Shown: one piece after another, positions 5,329-6,672 of the stretch
How positions within the stretch are numbered: the first letter of the stretch is position 1
Layout: every line of letters begins with the position of its first letter
Assembly: GCA_902783925.1 (NCBI GenBank)
Contig: CACZSV010000077.1
Span: 1 to 6,672, forward strand
DNA: 6,672 nt
Origin: an uncultured Coriobacteriaceae bacterium
GTDB taxonomy: Bacteria; Actinomycetota; Coriobacteriia; Coriobacteriales; QAMH01
Reading direction: 5' to 3'
The notes under the pieces: generated by a model
What the model was told of the DNA's origin: nothing
What the model saw: only the letters and a program-made list of their open reading frames with translations
The model's database searches: none
Program-made: the position numbers and the translations under genes

Positions 5329-6672
5329 ATGTCCGAGATGTCCAAGACATACGATGCAGAACGTGTCGAGGAACGAATCCTGCAAAAATGGCTCGATGGT
5401 AAATACTACGCTCGTACAAAGGGCGAAGGTGATCGGACGGTTGTCATACCACCGCCAAACGTCACGGGCATGCTCCATATGGGCCATGCGCTCGACGATA
5501 CCATCCAGGACACGTACATTCGCTACTCGCGCATGCGAGGGTATTCTACGAGATGGATTCTCGGCACCGACCATGCTGGTATCGCAACGCAGACAAAGGT
5601 AGATAAGAAACTCAAGTCCGAAGGTATCTCCCGCCTCGAAATCGGGCGCGAGGCGTTTTTGGAAGAATGCCAGAAATGGCGCAACGAGTACGGTGGCATC
5701 ATAGTCGAGCAAATCAAGCGTATGGGATGCTCCGTGGATTTCGATGACGAGAAGTTCACGATGTCGCCAGAGTACGCAAAGGCCGTGCGCAAGGTCTTTT
5801 GCGACTGGTATCACGACGGACTCATCTATCGCGGCAAGCGCATCGTCAACTGGTGCCCGAGCTGCACCACGGCTATCTCGGACGACGAGGCGGAATACAA
5901 GGACGAAAAGGGCCACCTGTGGCACCTGCGCTATCCGCTCTCCGAGCCGATTGATGGCGTGGAGTACATCACGGTTGCAACGACGCGCCCCGAGACGATG
6001 CTCGGCGATACGGGCATTGCCGTTTCTCCCGACGACCCCGATAAGCAGAAGTTCGTCGGAAAAACGGTCATTTTGCCCATCGTCAACCGCGAGATTCCGA
6101 TTTTTAGCGATTGGCATGTCGACGCCGGGTTCGGCACGGGTTTTGTAAAGGTTACGCCGGCTCACGACCCCAACGACTACGCCATGGGGCAAGCGCATGA
6201 CCTGCCGCAGGTCAATGTTTTCGATGAGCATGCGGTGGTGGTCGAAGGCTATGGCGAGTTCACCGGGCTCGACCGCGACGCATGCCGCGAGGCGGTAGTC
6301 GAATGGTTCGAGGAACACGAGCTGCTCGATCATATCGAAGATCATGATCATTCCGTCATGCATTGTTATCGCTGTGATTCCACGCTTGAGCCGTGGCTTT
6401 CGGAGCAATGGTTTGTCGCGGTCGATAAGCTCAAGGGTCCCGCGACAGACGTTGTCAAATCTGGCGAGGTGACATTCCATCCCAAACGTTGGACGCAAAC
6501 ATATATGACCTGGATGGATAATCTCAAAGACTGGTGCATCTCGCGACAGCTTTGGTGGGGGCACCGTATCCCTGTCTTTTACTGCAGCGATTGCGGCTGG
6601 GAAGACGCGCTGCCCGAAGACACGGATGTCTGCCCCAAGTGTGGCGGCCATCACGTGCATCAAGACGAAGAC
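5329..6672 (+). CDS. valS: Valyl-tRNA synthetase, C-terminus cut by window edge
   Basis: This class I synthetase attaches valine to tRNA-Val and edits mischarged threonine. The first 448 codons are present, about half of the usual 860-950. The HIGH-type ATP motif is PPPNVTGMLHMGHAL at 41-55. The CP1 editing domain is marked by TTRPETMLGDT (218-228) and GTGFVKVTPAHDPNDY (269-284). WLSEQWFV (356-363) and DWCISRQLWWGHRIP (401-415) mark the return to the catalytic core. Cysteine pairs C176/C179 with C346/C349, and C419/C422 with C435/C438, look like zinc sites. The KMSKS loop, anticodon-binding domain and coiled-coil tail lie beyond the edge. The ATG at 5329 has only a weak GGA 8 nt upstream; the next ATG, three codons on (5338), is also possible. 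IleRS and LeuRS are excluded by the overall motif wording. It probably shares the clp transcript. Confidence 0.97.
   Translation, partial: MSEMSKTYDAERVEERILQKWLDGKYYARTKGEGDRTVVIPPPNVTGMLHMGHALDDTIQDTYIRYSRMRGYSTRWILGTDHAGIATQTKVDKKLKSEGISRLEIGREAFLEECQKWRNEYGGIIVEQIKRMGCSVDFDDEKFTMSPEYAKAVRKVFCDWYHDGLIYRGKRIVNWCPSCTTAISDDEAEYKDEKGHLWHLRYPLSEPIDGVEYITVATTRPETMLGDTGIAVSPDDPDKQKFVGKTVILPIVNREIPIFSDWHVDAGFGTGFVKVTPAHDPNDYAMGQAHDLPQVNVFDEHAVVVEGYGEFTGLDRDACREAVVEWFEEHELLDHIEDHDHSVMHCYRCDSTLEPWLSEQWFVAVDKLKGPATDVVKSGEVTFHPKRWTQTYMTWMDNLKDWCISRQLWWGHRIPVFYCSDCGWEDALPEDTDVCPKCGGHHVHQDED

Noticed and set aside
5305..6663. A 452-codon reverse-strand open frame opposite valS, and similar ones opposite clpX (4360-5295) and the DUF47 gene (683-1600)
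   Set aside because: These are the same codon-bias artefact. Each mirrors a well-identified gene in the aligned phase and shows no domain of its own.

Overview
The window is ordinary chromosomal DNA of moderate GC from a bacterium. It is probably an actinobacterium, most likely of the class Coriobacteriia. This rests on gene order (trigger factor, one clpP, clpX, then valyl-tRNA synthetase), the style of the protein sequences, and a DUF47 phosphate-regulator homologue. It is an inference from recalled synteny, not from a database search. Codons are biased: TTA, CTA and TCA are absent from the whole of tig and from the visible part of valS.

Layout. Positions 1-954 (minus strand) hold most of dinB, DNA polymerase IV, cut by the left edge. 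A 64-base divergent intergenic region follows. It contains a perfect 13-bp inverted repeat with a 7-nt loop, and each arm carries a TACAAT -10-like hexamer reading outwards. On the plus strand, 1019-1687 encodes a complete PhoU-like DUF47 protein. About 100 bases later is tRNA-Leu with anticodon UAG and an encoded CCA (1791-1875). Then come tig (1932-3242, TTG start), clpP (3326-3955), clpX (3973-5289) and the first 448 codons of valS (5329 to the right edge).

How the genes work together. tig, clpP and clpX form a protein quality-control cluster. Trigger factor receives nascent chains at the ribosome exit tunnel, and ClpX unfolds doomed proteins and feeds them to the ClpP peptidase. The three genes are closely spaced on one strand with no visible terminator between them. 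tRNA-Leu just upstream and valS just downstream add translation functions to what is probably one transcription unit. dinB (lesion-bypass DNA synthesis) and the DUF47 gene form a separate divergent pair that may share one control element.

No mobile element, CRISPR array, prophage gene or clearly novel system was found, and no gene-free stretch exceeds 300 bases. The observation most worth checking is the palindromic dinB/DUF47 divergent promoter region.
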